A stretch of DNA of 64,000 nt from Vibrio zhanjiangensis (GTDB lineage Bacteria > Pseudomonadota > Gammaproteobacteria > Enterobacterales > Vibrionaceae): positions 62,001 through 126,000 of the forward strand of contig NZ_BSPW01000010.1 in NCBI RefSeq assembly GCF_030161235.1, given 5' to 3'. Positions 30,743 through 40,185 of this stretch are shown piece after piece. The position numbers and the translations under genes were made by a program. Position 1 is the first letter of the stretch, and each line of letters starts with the position of its first letter. The notes under the pieces were generated by a model that saw only the letters and a program-made list of their open reading frames with translations, had not been told where the DNA came from and did no database searches.

Positions 30743-32104
30743 TTAACAAATCACCTTCACAGCGAGACCGCCTTGAGAAGTTTCGCGGTATTTGGCGTTC
30801 ATATCTTTACCTGTTTCAAGCATTGTTTCTATGACTTTATCCAGTGAGACGGTAGGAGCTGAGGAACGACGCAATGCCATTCGCGATGCATTGATGGCTT
30901 TTACAGCCGCAATACCATTACGTTCAATACACGGAACCTGAACCTGACCTGCAACCGGATCACAGGTTAACCCTAAGTTGTGCTCCATTGCAATTTCGGC
31001 TGCCATGCATACTTGCTCGGGGCTTCCTCCCATAAGTTCTGCTAGGCCAGCCGCTGCCATGGAGCAAGCCACACCGACTTCTCCCTGACAACCGACTTCA
31101 GCGCCAGATATAGACGCATTTCGTTTATACAAACCACCAATGGCACCTGAAGCGGCAAAATAGCGAAGATAATCTCTTTCTCCAACGGTTTGAATAAACT
31201 TGTCATAGTACGCAAGTACGGCAGGAATAATGCCACATGCACCATTAGTTGGAGCCGTGACAACTCGTCCACCTGCTGCGTTTTCCTCGTTGACAGCAAA
31301 AGCAAACATATTGACCCAGTCTACTACGGACATCGGGTCATTGGTGGTCTTTTCCGACGTCAGTAGCTGTTGACGAAGAGCCGCTGCTCGGCGAGGAACA
31401 CGCAGCGGACCTGGAAGAATACCTTCAGTATTCATACCACGTTCCATACACTCACGCATGGTTTTCCAGATATTAGCAAAATATGTACGGGTTTCTTCTT
31501 CTGAATGTAACGCCGCTTGGTTTTTCATCACTAAGGTACTAATAGAAAGTCCGTTTTCTTTACATTGATTTACCAATTCATCGGCACTTGTAAACTCATA
31601 GGGCGCCTTAATTGCACTTTGCTGCTCTTTGCCAAAATTTTCTTCATCGACAATAAAGCCACCACCGATGGAGTAATACGTTTTCGAATATAGCCTTTCA
31701 TTTTCAACCCAAGCGTGGATCTGCATACCATTTTCATGCAGTTCTAGGTTAGTTCTATGAAAAGTCATTCCCCCTTCTTTGGGAAATGAGACAGTGTGGC
31801 AATGCATGCCAACGGGTAGACGTTCTGTTTCTTCGACTCTTGAAATGAAGCTAGGAATAGAATCAATATCGACCTTTTCGGGAGTATTACCAGCAAGACC
31901 CATGATAATGGCGATATCAGTATGGTGACCTTTCCCTGTCAGTGATAGCGAACCATAAACGTCAACGGTAATTTTGGTGATGTCACGCAACTTTCCCATT
32001 GAACGTAAATCATCAATAAATTCTTTACCCGCTTTCATTGGACCTACAGTATGAGAACTTGAAGGTCCAACACCGATTTTATAGATATCGAAAACACTAA
32101 TCAT
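30743..32104 (-). CDS. sdaA: L-serine dehydratase (iron-sulfur, single chain)
   Basis: 453 residues. It deaminates L-serine to pyruvate and ammonia using a [4Fe-4S] cluster. The N-terminal beta domain has [11 protein letters not shown]. The alpha domain has [31 protein letters not shown] and [15 protein letters not shown], supplying the cluster cysteines. The length matches E. coli SdaA/SdaB. The serine transporter gene lies upstream on the same strand with a hairpin terminator between, giving an uptake-and-degradation pair. Confidence 0.95.
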   Translation of the reverse strand: MISVFDIYKIGVGPSSSHTVGPMKAGKEFIDDLRSMGKLRDITKITVDVYGSLSLTGKGHHTDIAIIMGLAGNTPEKVDIDSIPSFISRVEETERLPVGMHCHTVSFPKEGGMTFHRTNLELHENGMQIHAWVENERLYSKTYYSIGGGFIVDEENFGKEQQSAIKAPYEFTSADELVNQCKENGLSISTLVMKNQAALHSEEETRTYFANIWKTMRECMERGMNTEGILPGPLRVPRRAAALRQQLLTSEKTTNDPMSVVDWVNMFAFAVNEENAAGGRVVTAPTNGACGIIPAVLAYYDKFIQTVGERDYLRYFAASGAIGGLYKRNASISGAEVGCQGEVGVACSMAAAGLAELMGGSPEQVCMAAEIAMEHNLGLTCDPVAGQVQVPCIERNGIAAVKAINASRMALRRSSAPTVSLDKVIETMLETGKDMNAKYRETSQGGLAVKVIC

Positions 32105-32122
32105 ATCGATTTCCTCAAAACA

Positions 32123-32149
32123 AAGCCTCCCATTAGTAGAGGGAGGCTT
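32123..32149 (-). terminator. Intrinsic terminator/attenuator between sdaC and sdaA
   Basis: AAGCCTCCC and GGGAGGCTT form a perfect 9-bp stem with a 9-base loop. On the minus strand it is followed by TGTTTTG. It lies after sdaC and about 19 bases before the sdaA start, so it may partially uncouple sdaA from sdaC transcription. Confidence 0.8.
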
Positions 32150-32193
32150 CTTATTATCGTTATATTTTTACTCAACCACGTGTAAAGTCGTGG

Positions 32194-33447
32194 TTAAAAC
32201 GCGCCGTAGATTACCGAAGTAATAGCGGCAAGGCCACAGATTGTTGTAAAAATCTGTACTGGTGCAGAAGTTTTAAATTTTGCCATAGCGGGAACTTTTT
32301 GCATGGCAATCACAGGCATCAAAAACAAAATTGCGGCAATCATAGGAGCACCCATAGTTTCAATCATATCAAGAATACTTGGGTTAATGATTGCGACAAT
32401 CCAAGTGGTGATCACAATAAAAAGCAAAGATCCTTTTTCTACTAGACTTACTGGCATTGTGGAGCGTGACTTGACTAGCCCAACTAGGCCTTCATGTGCG
32501 CCAAGGAAGTGTCCAAAGTAGCTTGATGTGATTGCCGCAAAGGCAACTAGAGGGCCTAAGTAAGAAATGAGTGGTGATTCGTGCGCATTGGCCAGATATG
32601 ACAAGACAGATATGTTTTGCTCTTTCGCCATAGCCAGCTGTTCTGGCGAAAGTGATAACACAACGGAGAAAACAAAAAACATCACAAAACCCATAAGCAT
32701 CATAGCGGCACCGCCAGTGATAGCATCGGTTTTTCTTACCGCACTCTCGCCATATTGGCGTCTTTGCTCTTTTGCAAATTGTGAAATAATTGGGCTGTGG
32801 TTAAAGGAGAAGACAATAATTGGAATGGCAAGCCAAACTACAGTGGGCATCGCAGACCAGTCGGGCGTCACTTCAACCATAGAGCTATTCCAATCTGGGA
32901 TCAGATAGACAGACAACGCCAACAAAATGAACACAAGAGGGTAAACCATTGCAGATGTGGCTCTGAGCATAAGTTCTTTTCCAAACACTACTCCTGCAGT
33001 CATTGCGGCAATAAGTGCTCCAGAGAGAAGCCATCTAGGAATGGATTCCATGCCAATTTGATTGGTAAGAAATGAGTCTACGGTATTGGTGATACCAACA
33101 CCATAGATGAGAACAATAGGGTAAATGGCGAAAAAATAGGCGAAGGTAATAATGTTAGCGCCAGTTTTACCAAAGTGCTCTTCAACCGTGTCAGTAATAT
33201 CGGCATCCGGGTTTTTAGCGGACAAAACAAAACGAGCCAAGGACTTATGGGCAAACCAAGTCATGGGAGCCGCAATAAGCGCTAGAACCACCAATGGCCA
33301 AAAACCACCGGCACCAGCTTTGATCGGCAAAAATAATACGCCAGCCCCCACTGCGGTGCCAAAAAGTGATAGGCACCAAGTGAAGTCTTTGTAACTGAAA
33401 TTACTAGACGATTGTGCGGCATAATCCGCAGAATTTGTAGGATTCAT
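32194..33447 (-). CDS. sdaC: Serine:H+ symporter SdaC
   Basis: 417 residues from the ATG at 33447; the frame extends to 33561 but the extra 38 residues are not family-like. About 11 membrane helices, with WCLSLFGTAVGAGVLFLPI near the N-terminus, typical of HAAAP serine/threonine transporters. It probably supplies serine to the SdaA dehydratase encoded next. Upstream, 33448-33713 is an AT-rich region with no gene. Confidence 0.92.
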   Translation of the reverse strand: MNPTNSADYAAQSSSNFSYKDFTWCLSLFGTAVGAGVLFLPIKAGAGGFWPLVVLALIAAPMTWFAHKSLARFVLSAKNPDADITDTVEEHFGKTGANIITFAYFFAIYPIVLIYGVGITNTVDSFLTNQIGMESIPRWLLSGALIAAMTAGVVFGKELMLRATSAMVYPLVFILLALSVYLIPDWNSSMVEVTPDWSAMPTVVWLAIPIIVFSFNHSPIISQFAKEQRRQYGESAVRKTDAITGGAAMMLMGFVMFFVFSVVLSLSPEQLAMAKEQNISVLSYLANAHESPLISYLGPLVAFAAITSSYFGHFLGAHEGLVGLVKSRSTMPVSLVEKGSLLFIVITTWIVAIINPSILDMIETMGAPMIAAILFLMPVIAMQKVPAMAKFKTSAPVQIFTTICGLAAITSVIYGAF

Positions 33448-33713
33448 TTTATAATACTCATTTTGGGAACAGGAAATAAGCTGGGTGCAATTTTGCATAA
33501 AATATTGCACAAAATATAGATCTAAATCATGAATTGATGTGAGTAATAATATCAAATGCAAAAAGTAAGGATTTGTTCACGAAACTGATGGTTGGATGAT
33601 GATTTTTTTTAATGAATTTGATTATAAAAACTAATGGAGGGCTGTGGATTCAATCTTCCCTACAGTCAGGTCTGTTATCAGGCTGGATGATTATGCGTTA
33701 GAAGTGTCCAGCT

Positions 33714-34319
33714 TCAATAGTACATGATGTGTTTTTGCATCGCATAAATAATCTGAGCAGTCATTCCCCAAATAAAATAATGTCTGTAAGACAATCCGAA
33801 CACCCGGTGAGTTTGTTCCTGTACGTGGAAGCGTTCACTGTGGAGATGATGCTTATCTAGCACAATAGATGCAGGCACTTCGAATACCTCGTCAACTTCA
33901 TTGATGTCTATTTTGGTACGATAATCTGAAGAGACAAAGGCCAAAAATGGCGTTACTGTGAAATGGCTGACAGTAACAAGCTCTGGCATCTGACCAAAGA
34001 TCGCAATATCTCTAGATTTAATTCCAATTTCCTCAAACGTTTCTCGCAAGGCGGTGTCCGCTAGTGAATGATCGCAGGCTTCATGTTTACCTCCAGGAAA
34101 ACTGACTTGACCAGGGTGGTGTTTGAGATGTTTCGCCCTTTTAGTGAAGATAATGTTTAGTCCATTTTCGCGTTCTACAAACCCAATTAAAACAGAAGCC
34201 TTACGCAATGACTTGTCTGAGATGTGAGCGACACGTTTTAGAGTTTCATGATGGTAATCAACCGCGGTTTGTAACTGAAACTTCTGAATTATTAGGTTTT
34301 TATTGAGCTCTGACAACAC
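33714..34319 (-). CDS. nudL: NUDIX CoA pyrophosphatase-like hydrolase
   Basis: 201 residues. The NUDIX box is complete: GGKHEACD...RETFEEIGI (GX5EX7REUXEEXGU, about 78-100). The preceding LKHHPGQVSFPGG is the UPF0035/NudL hallmark of CoA and acyl-CoA pyrophosphatases, which cleave CoA to 4'-phosphopantetheine and ADP. It is divergent from the H-NOX gene, with about 84 bases between. Confidence 0.88.
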   Translation of the reverse strand: MLSELNKNLIIQKFQLQTAVDYHHETLKRVAHISDKSLRKASVLIGFVERENGLNIIFTKRAKHLKHHPGQVSFPGGKHEACDHSLADTALRETFEEIGIKSRDIAIFGQMPELVTVSHFTVTPFLAFVSSDYRTKIDINEVDEVFEVPASIVLDKHHLHSERFHVQEQTHRVFGLSYRHYFIWGMTAQIIYAMQKHIMYY

Positions 34320-34403
34320 GTTAGCTCTGTCTCCTTATTTGAAAAACGAGGTAGTATGACTCATGCTTGAACAATAGCCATATTGTTAAGGATAGCCCAT
34401 TCT

Positions 34404-34946
34404 ATGAAAGGAATCATTTTCACAGAATTTATGGACTTGGTCGAAAAAAAGTTTGGCCTAGATGCGCTCGATCAGCTGCTTTTAGATGCTGGTGATGAGG
34501 GCGTATACACGTCAGTTGGCAGTTATGATCACAATAATTTGGTGCGTTTGATTGTGCAGTTAAGCAAGCAAACAGGTATTGCTGCTGAAGAATTACAGAG
34601 GGTGTTTGGCCAGTCGGTATTTGAAAACCTTTATCAATCCTTGCCAAAAAAGAGTCACTTACAATGTTGTACAAGCTCTGTTCAATTTATCCGTTTGGTG
34701 GAAGATTATATTCATGTTGAAGTGAAAAAGCTTTATCAAGAAGCCAATCCGCCTCGATTTGAATTTATTTCTGAAAATGAAACCGAAATGGTTTTTGATT
34801 ATAAAAGTGCTCGCTGTATGTCCCATGTGTGTCTAGGTCTTATTGAAGGGTGTGCTCAGCACTATGGTGAGGTAGTTGATATTGTCATGCATAACAATGA
34901 CAAAAGCGGTAATGATGTCAGATTTAAAGTTGCTATTGTAGGGTAA
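34404..34946 (+). CDS. H-NOX heme nitric oxide/oxygen-binding sensor
   Basis: 181 residues from the ATG at 34404 (MKGIIFTEFMDLVE); an upstream frame start at 34383 is not family-like. The heme-binding set is visible: proximal His104 in DYIHVEV and the YxSxR porphyrin-binding motif at 133-137 (YKSAR). No distal tyrosine is evident, so preference for NO over O2 is likely. It is followed after 4 bases by a hybrid kinase gene, the standard partner. In vibrios such pairs pass an NO signal into biofilm or quorum-sensing phosphorelays. Confidence 0.94.
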   Translation: MKGIIFTEFMDLVEKKFGLDALDQLLLDAGDEGVYTSVGSYDHNNLVRLIVQLSKQTGIAAEELQRVFGQSVFENLYQSLPKKSHLQCCTSSVQFIRLVEDYIHVEVKKLYQEANPPRFEFISENETEMVFDYKSARCMSHVCLGLIEGCAQHYGEVVDIVMHNNDKSGNDVRFKVAIVG

Positions 34947-34950
34947 ATGG

Positions 34951-36645
34951 ATGACAAGCCGAGGTGCGATAGAAAGAAAATTGGCCAGAGAAATCGCTGC
35001 TCGCAAGCAAGCTGAGTTGCTATTGGAGCAAAAAAGCCTCGAGCTACATGAAGCCAACCAACAATTGAATCTCGTTTTGAGTGAGCTCAAACGTCAAAGT
35101 CACATTGATCTACACAAACTTCAATTTGAATCTCAAATCAATGAAACGCTCCTCTACTTTGGTCGCGCTTTCTTGGGGCGCACGTTAAATGATGGACTGA
35201 TCATGAGTCTTCTTGAGCGTTTGGAATCATCATTTGCATTAGGGCTTTGTGGCGTTTTTTTAGTTTCTGGTTCGGTATCAACAGTAAAAGAAAGCCAGTT
35301 TGGATCTACGGCAACGACAGATGTTCAAGGTATAAGACCTTTTGCAGTTTGGCATGATACAGTTCTGTCTTTACCTTTGGAAGTTGATCACAGATTGGTT
35401 GGTGAACTGTCGGTTAAAGTGCTTGACCAAGATATTGAAGCGGATTTTGTCGTCAGCCAATTGCGTTTGGTTGCTGATCTTTTGTGTAGTGCGATTAATC
35501 GACAAATTATTTTGACCAGCAACCAGCAGGCAAGAGCTCGCGCAGAAGAGTCAGAAAAGGCCACGAAAGAATTCGTTGCCATGATAAACCACGAACTGCG
35601 AACCCCTTTAAATGGTTTACTTGGCAGTGTTGAGTTGCTTTCTGATACACAGTTAGATGAAGAGCAGCGAACTTTTCTTGTCAATATTTCGCATTCAGGC
35701 GAACTGCTCCGCCATATTATTAATGATATTCTCGATTTTAGTAAAATGAGTGCAGGGATGATGGAGTTAATTCCATGCCAGTTTTCTAAAGCTGATCTTA
35801 CCGGAATGCTAAAGAGCGTGTTTGCCAACCGGGCACTCGATAAAGGTATTGGTCTAAGTATTGATTGCTCTAAGAAAGTCCCTGCTCGACTAGAAGGTGA
35901 TTTTGATCGCATATGTCAGGTACTTATCAATGTGATAGGGAATGCAATTAAGTTTACTGTAGACGGAAGTGTTGACGTTGTTATTAGGTGGAAAGACAGT
36001 AAGCTGAGTGTTCTGGTCAAAGATACTGGCCTTGGTATCCCCACAGAGGCCCAAGCGTTTTTATTCGACCCATTTGTGCAAGCTGACTTAACCGCAAAAC
36101 GTAAGTTTGAAGGAACAGGATTAGGCCTTGCTATATGCAAAAATTTAATAGAGCTAATGGGGGGAGAAATCAGCTTTGTCAGTCAAGAAGGAGTAGGTAC
36201 TCAGTTTGATATACTTATTCCTTTAAAAGCCATCTCAGCTCGGCAAAAGAGTCAATTAATTCAAACACAATCCCCCTCAAAACAATTGGAAACACTTTCC
36301 ATTTTGGTCGTGGATGATATTCGGATGAATCAGGTTATCTTTAACCAAATGATGCGCAAAATCTCGGTCGTCCCAGACATAGCCAATAATGGCTTAGAGG
36401 CCATTGATACCGTAGCAAAGCGGGATTATGACATTATTTTTATGGACTGTAGAATGCCTGAAATGGATGGGTTTGAAGCAACGGAATACTTGCGCCGGCA
36501 AAAATACACCAAGCCCATTATCGCACTGACAGCTGGTACGACGTTAGAAGAACGAGATAGGTGCATCCAGAGCGGTATGGATGACATTTTGAGTAAGCCG
36601 TATACCGCTAAAGAGTTGAAGTCAATGATTGAAAAATGGGCTTAG
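34951..36645 (+). CDS. H-NOX-associated hybrid histidine kinase (HnoK/HqsK type)
   Basis: 564 residues, no membrane segment. An N-terminal coiled coil (about 1-60), a GAF-like sensory middle (about 70-190), then HisKA with phospho-acceptor His214 in NHELRTPLN, HATPase with NAIKFT, DTGLGIP and GTGLGLAI, and a C-terminal receiver domain with VVDD and acceptor Asp499 in MDCRMPEMDG. There is no Hpt domain, so phosphate must pass to a separate Hpt protein. In V. harveyi the equivalent kinase HqsK is reported to feed LuxU. It is translationally linked to H-NOX by the 4-base gap and overlaps the convergent pabB by 4 bases. Confidence 0.93.
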   Translation: MTSRGAIERKLAREIAARKQAELLLEQKSLELHEANQQLNLVLSELKRQSHIDLHKLQFESQINETLLYFGRAFLGRTLNDGLIMSLLERLESSFALGLCGVFLVSGSVSTVKESQFGSTATTDVQGIRPFAVWHDTVLSLPLEVDHRLVGELSVKVLDQDIEADFVVSQLRLVADLLCSAINRQIILTSNQQARARAEESEKATKEFVAMINHELRTPLNGLLGSVELLSDTQLDEEQRTFLVNISHSGELLRHIINDILDFSKMSAGMMELIPCQFSKADLTGMLKSVFANRALDKGIGLSIDCSKKVPARLEGDFDRICQVLINVIGNAIKFTVDGSVDVVIRWKDSKLSVLVKDTGLGIPTEAQAFLFDPFVQADLTAKRKFEGTGLGLAICKNLIELMGGEISFVSQEGVGTQFDILIPLKAISARQKSQLIQTQSPSKQLETLSILVVDDIRMNQVIFNQMMRKISVVPDIANNGLEAIDTVAKRDYDIIFMDCRMPEMDGFEATEYLRRQKYTKPIIALTAGTTLEERDRCIQSGMDDILSKPYTAKELKSMIEKWA

Positions 36646-38018
36646 AATTGATCTCCCTCCAATACTGGCAGAATACGACAAAGTTTATCGAGAGTTTCTT
36701 GGTATTCATCACAACTGTTGCTGTCAGCAACTAGGCCGCCACCAGCCCAAACATAGATGTGCTCATCTTCTGCAATAAGCGTTCGTATTGTAATACTTGT
36801 ATCCATCGTCCCATGTCGACTGATATAGCCGATACTACCACAGTAGGCATTACGACGATGTGGTTCGAGCTCTTCGATGATTTCCATTGCTCTAATTTTT
36901 GGCGCTCCGGTTATGGAGCCTCCTGGGAAACTAGCACGTAATAGATCCGTGGGAGTATAGTTTTCAGCGAGTTCAGCTCGAATTGTACTGACAAGGTGGT
37001 GGACTGCTGGAAAGCTCTCTACATCAAAGAGTTTAGGTACATGTACAGTGCCAGGCTTGGCAACTTTACCTATATCATTTCGCAGAAGATCAACAATCAT
37101 AAGGTTCTCTGCTTGATCTTTCTCAGAATTTGCGAGTTCTTGCGCGTAAATTAAATCGATATCGCTACACGCGTGCCGTGGCCGTGTCCCTTTTATCGGT
37201 TTCGTCTCTATCTGGGTATCGCTAAGCCGCAAGAACCTTTCTGGCGAGACACTCAGTATGGTACTGTTGTCGGTACGGATAAAAGCGGAGAAAGGACCTT
37301 GGTTAAACTGTTCTAGCCTCTGGTAAGCTTGCCATTCACAACCTACATATTTTGCTTTAAAGCGTTGCGCTAGATTGATTTGATAACAGTCTCCTGAATG
37401 CAAGTAGTCTTGAACTTTACAAAAGCGCTTGACATATTCTTGCTTTGTCATGTTTGACTGCCATCCTGACGTCAGTGCAAAATCCTTACTAGGTGCTGGG
37501 TCTTGACCTTGCAACCATAGGTAATGTTGCTCAGTGTTTTCTCCAACAATGTATGCTGTTTTGTCTCTGTGGTCGACAATGACAGCCCAGCTATACAGCC
37601 CCACTGCCATATCGGGCGTTATTAAATCTTGTTGAGCGATTTGTGGCAGTCGTTCGATTCTTCGTCCCAAGTCATAAGAAAAGTATCCCAATGCACCGCC
37701 AACAAATGGCAAATCACCGTGGTAGTCTATTTGGGGTAACCACTGCTTCTGCTGCTTTTCCAGTAGCAAGAAAGGATCATCACAAGATTCGAAGTGACCA
37801 TCGGGATTCGTAACTCTGGTGATTTGCCCAGAAGTGACAATTTTGGCTACGGGTGCGGCGACCAATACATCGAAACGGCTATCAATATGATTTTTTGATG
37901 CCGAACGCAATAACATTGCCCAAGGCTGAGAGGCAATCTTATTGAAAAGTTGGATTGATAAACTTGGGTTATAGGTAAGAGGCTTGATTTCAAGGCAATT
38001 TGATGTCTTTTGATTCAT
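36642..38018 (-). CDS. pabB: Aminodeoxychorismate synthase component I
   Basis: 458 residues from the ATG at 38018 (MNQKTSNCLEIKPL); longer in-frame starts add an implausible leader. It aminates chorismate to 4-amino-4-deoxychorismate for folate synthesis, using ammonia from PabA. The N-terminal part has GGALGYFSYDLGR. The chorismate-binding domain has PIKGTRPR (catalytic Lys of PabB enzymes), LMIVDLLRNDIG and FPGGSITGAPKIRAMEII. pabA is not in the window. Confidence 0.93.
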   Translation of the reverse strand: MNQKTSNCLEIKPLTYNPSLSIQLFNKIASQPWAMLLRSASKNHIDSRFDVLVAAPVAKIVTSGQITRVTNPDGHFESCDDPFLLLEKQQKQWLPQIDYHGDLPFVGGALGYFSYDLGRRIERLPQIAQQDLITPDMAVGLYSWAVIVDHRDKTAYIVGENTEQHYLWLQGQDPAPSKDFALTSGWQSNMTKQEYVKRFCKVQDYLHSGDCYQINLAQRFKAKYVGCEWQAYQRLEQFNQGPFSAFIRTDNSTILSVSPERFLRLSDTQIETKPIKGTRPRHACSDIDLIYAQELANSEKDQAENLMIVDLLRNDIGKVAKPGTVHVPKLFDVESFPAVHHLVSTIRAELAENYTPTDLLRASFPGGSITGAPKIRAMEIIEELEPHRRNAYCGSIGYISRHGTMDTSITIRTLIAEDEHIYVWAGGGLVADSNSCDEYQETLDKLCRILPVLEGDQF

Positions 38019-38223
38019 TTGTTTTTTTGTGACAAAGAGATGGTTCACTGCATAGCAAGAGGAGTAAAGCAAGAGTATCATACTGCGACCTATTGCCGCT
38101 ACAATGACGTCTTATAATAACAAGATAGTCTCAGCTCATCTAAACTTGTGATTAAAAGCAAGAGAATAAGCTTAGCTATACATAGCGGTATTAAAAGGAA
38201 GCATAACGATAACGAGGCATGCA

Positions 38224-39744
38224 ATGACGGTAATTCGCAAGCAAGATGTGATCAGCAGTGTCGCTGATGCACTTCAATATATTTCTTACTATCACCCTCT
38301 GGACTTTGTTCAAGCCCTTGAAAAAGCCTACAACAAAGAGGAGAGTCAAGCGGCTAAAGATGCCATTGCTCAAATCCTAATTAATTCTCGCATGTCCGCT
38401 GAAGGCCATCGACCGATTTGCCAAGACACGGGCATTGTTACCTGTTTTGTCAATATTGGCATGGAAGTCCAATGGGACAGCACAGACATGACAGTACAAC
38501 AAATGGTCGATGAGGGAGTCCGCCTGGCCTACACTAACCCGGACAATCCGCTTAGAGCTTCAGTGTTACTTGATCCGGCAGGAAAACGAATCAACACCAA
38601 AGACAATACGCCAGCCGTTGTTCATATCTCGATGGTGCCGGGCAATAAAGTTGAAATACAGATAGCAGCCAAAGGTGGGGGTTCTGAGAACAAAACTAAG
38701 ATGGCGATGCTCAATCCATCTGATGATATCGCTGAATGGGTTGAAAAAACGCTCCCCACAATGGGAGCTGGTTGGTGTCCACCAGGGATGTTAGGGATAG
38801 GTATTGGTGGCACTGCGGAAAAAGCCGCAGTTCTCGCCAAAGAATCGCTAATGGAACATATAGACATTCAAGAGCTTATCGATCGTGGTCCCGAGAATGC
38901 TGAAGAAGAACTCCGCCTTGACATCTTTAATCGAGTGAATAGGCTAGGTATCGGTGCCCAAGGTTTGGGTGGCTTGACAACTGTGGTGGATGTCAAAATC
39001 AAAACGGCGCCTACCCATGCGGCATCTAAACCTGTATGCCTAATCCCTAACTGCGCAGCAACTCGCCATGTGCACTTTACTCTCGATGGCTCAGGTCCAG
39101 CAGAACTCACGCCCCCTAAATTGGAAGATTGGCCAAAAATTACTTGGGAAGCGGGTGAAAATACCCGTCGTGTTAATCTAGATAAGGTTACCAAGGAAGA
39201 GGTTGAGCAGTGGAAGACTGGTGAGACGGTTCTGCTTTCGGGTAAGATTTTGACTGGTCGTGATGCGGCTCATAAGCGTATTCAAGGTATGCTAGCGAAT
39301 GGAGAGGGGCTACCAAAAGGCGTCGACTTAAAAGGTAAGTTTATATATTACGTAGGCCCTGTTGATGCCGTGGGTGATGAAGTCGTGGGACCTGCAGGAC
39401 CAACAACCTCCACTCGTATGGATAAGTTTACCGACATGATGCTTGAAGAGACTGGCATCATGGGTATGATAGGTAAAGCTGAACGTGGCCCTGCGACAGT
39501 AGAGTCGATTAAAAAACACAAAGCCGTGTATCTGATGGCAGTCGGTGGTGCAGCTTATTTGGTGGCTAAGGCCATTAAAAAAGCGAGAGTGGTTGCATTT
39601 GAAGACTTAGGTATGGAAGCGATTTATGAATTTGAAGTCGAAGATATGCCCGTGACGGTTGCTGTTGATTCCAATGGTGCCAATGCCCATCAGATTGGTC
39701 CAGATACTTGGAAAGTAAAGATTCAAGAAATGGAATCTCAGTAA
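38224..39744 (+). CDS. fumA: Fumarate hydratase class I (iron-sulfur)
   Basis: 506 residues. It interconverts fumarate and malate. It is a single-chain class I enzyme with the alpha part first (ICQDTGIVTCF, GAGWCPPGM, PNCAATRHVHF supply cluster cysteines) and the beta part in the C-terminal third (GPTTSTRMD, VGGAAYLVAKAI, AFEDLGMEAIYEF). The length is slightly below E. coli FumA/B (about 548), as is usual in vibrios. The symbol follows the family; FumA versus FumB cannot be told from sequence. Confidence 0.92.
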   Translation: MTVIRKQDVISSVADALQYISYYHPLDFVQALEKAYNKEESQAAKDAIAQILINSRMSAEGHRPICQDTGIVTCFVNIGMEVQWDSTDMTVQQMVDEGVRLAYTNPDNPLRASVLLDPAGKRINTKDNTPAVVHISMVPGNKVEIQIAAKGGGSENKTKMAMLNPSDDIAEWVEKTLPTMGAGWCPPGMLGIGIGGTAEKAAVLAKESLMEHIDIQELIDRGPENAEEELRLDIFNRVNRLGIGAQGLGGLTTVVDVKIKTAPTHAASKPVCLIPNCAATRHVHFTLDGSGPAELTPPKLEDWPKITWEAGENTRRVNLDKVTKEEVEQWKTGETVLLSGKILTGRDAAHKRIQGMLANGEGLPKGVDLKGKFIYYVGPVDAVGDEVVGPAGPTTSTRMDKFTDMMLEETGIMGMIGKAERGPATVESIKKHKAVYLMAVGGAAYLVAKAIKKARVVAFEDLGMEAIYEFEVEDMPVTVAVDSNGANAHQIGPDTWKVKIQEMESQ

Positions 39745-39792
39745 AGGTTGTTTCTATACCTATTTTCAATAAGATAGGCATACAAAGAGTTT

Positions 39793-39820
39793 AGGGTGTG
39801 GCTTTGCTGCACCCTTTTTA
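39793..39820 (+). terminator. Intrinsic terminator after fumarase gene
   Basis: AGGGTG and CACCCT separated by 11 bases, followed by TTTTTAT. It lies about 50 bases after the stop. Confidence 0.75.
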
Positions 39821-39867
39821 TATGGTACTTACCATCTAGTACAACATAGGCAATGTCAGGAGTTTTT

Positions 39868-40053
39868 ATGCCACGATTTATCCGAATTTTGCAAACGCTT
39901 ATCGCTGTCCTCATTGGCTGCTTTGTTGGTTATGATATGATTTTCTATGGTGTAAGTGTTTTCGATCAGAAATATGTACGTTTAACCTTAGTTTTGTTCG
40001 CTCTTTTGGAGCTCGCTTTGTTCGTTATATACAAACTTATCGAAGATGATTGA
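39868..40053 (+). CDS. Small inner-membrane protein, unknown
   Basis: 61 residues from the ATG at 39868, which has a clean CAGGAG site 5 bases upstream; the frame starts at 39853. Two hydrophobic helices (about 8-27 and 34-53) with a short connecting loop FDQKYVR and an acidic end IEDD. I recognise no family. It is flanked by the fumarase terminator and the ycjX promoter region. Confidence 0.7.
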   Translation: MPRFIRILQTLIAVLIGCFVGYDMIFYGVSVFDQKYVRLTLVLFALLELALFVIYKLIEDD

Positions 40054-40185
40054 GCCACCGATATTTGTCCTTGAACTCGTCTTTTGCACAAAACATCCCG
40101 TTTATTGCAGGTCAAAACTCGCGTTCATCTTTGATTAAGGTATCTGACATTAAGATGGCAGAGAGTTCAGAATAAGAGATCCTCA

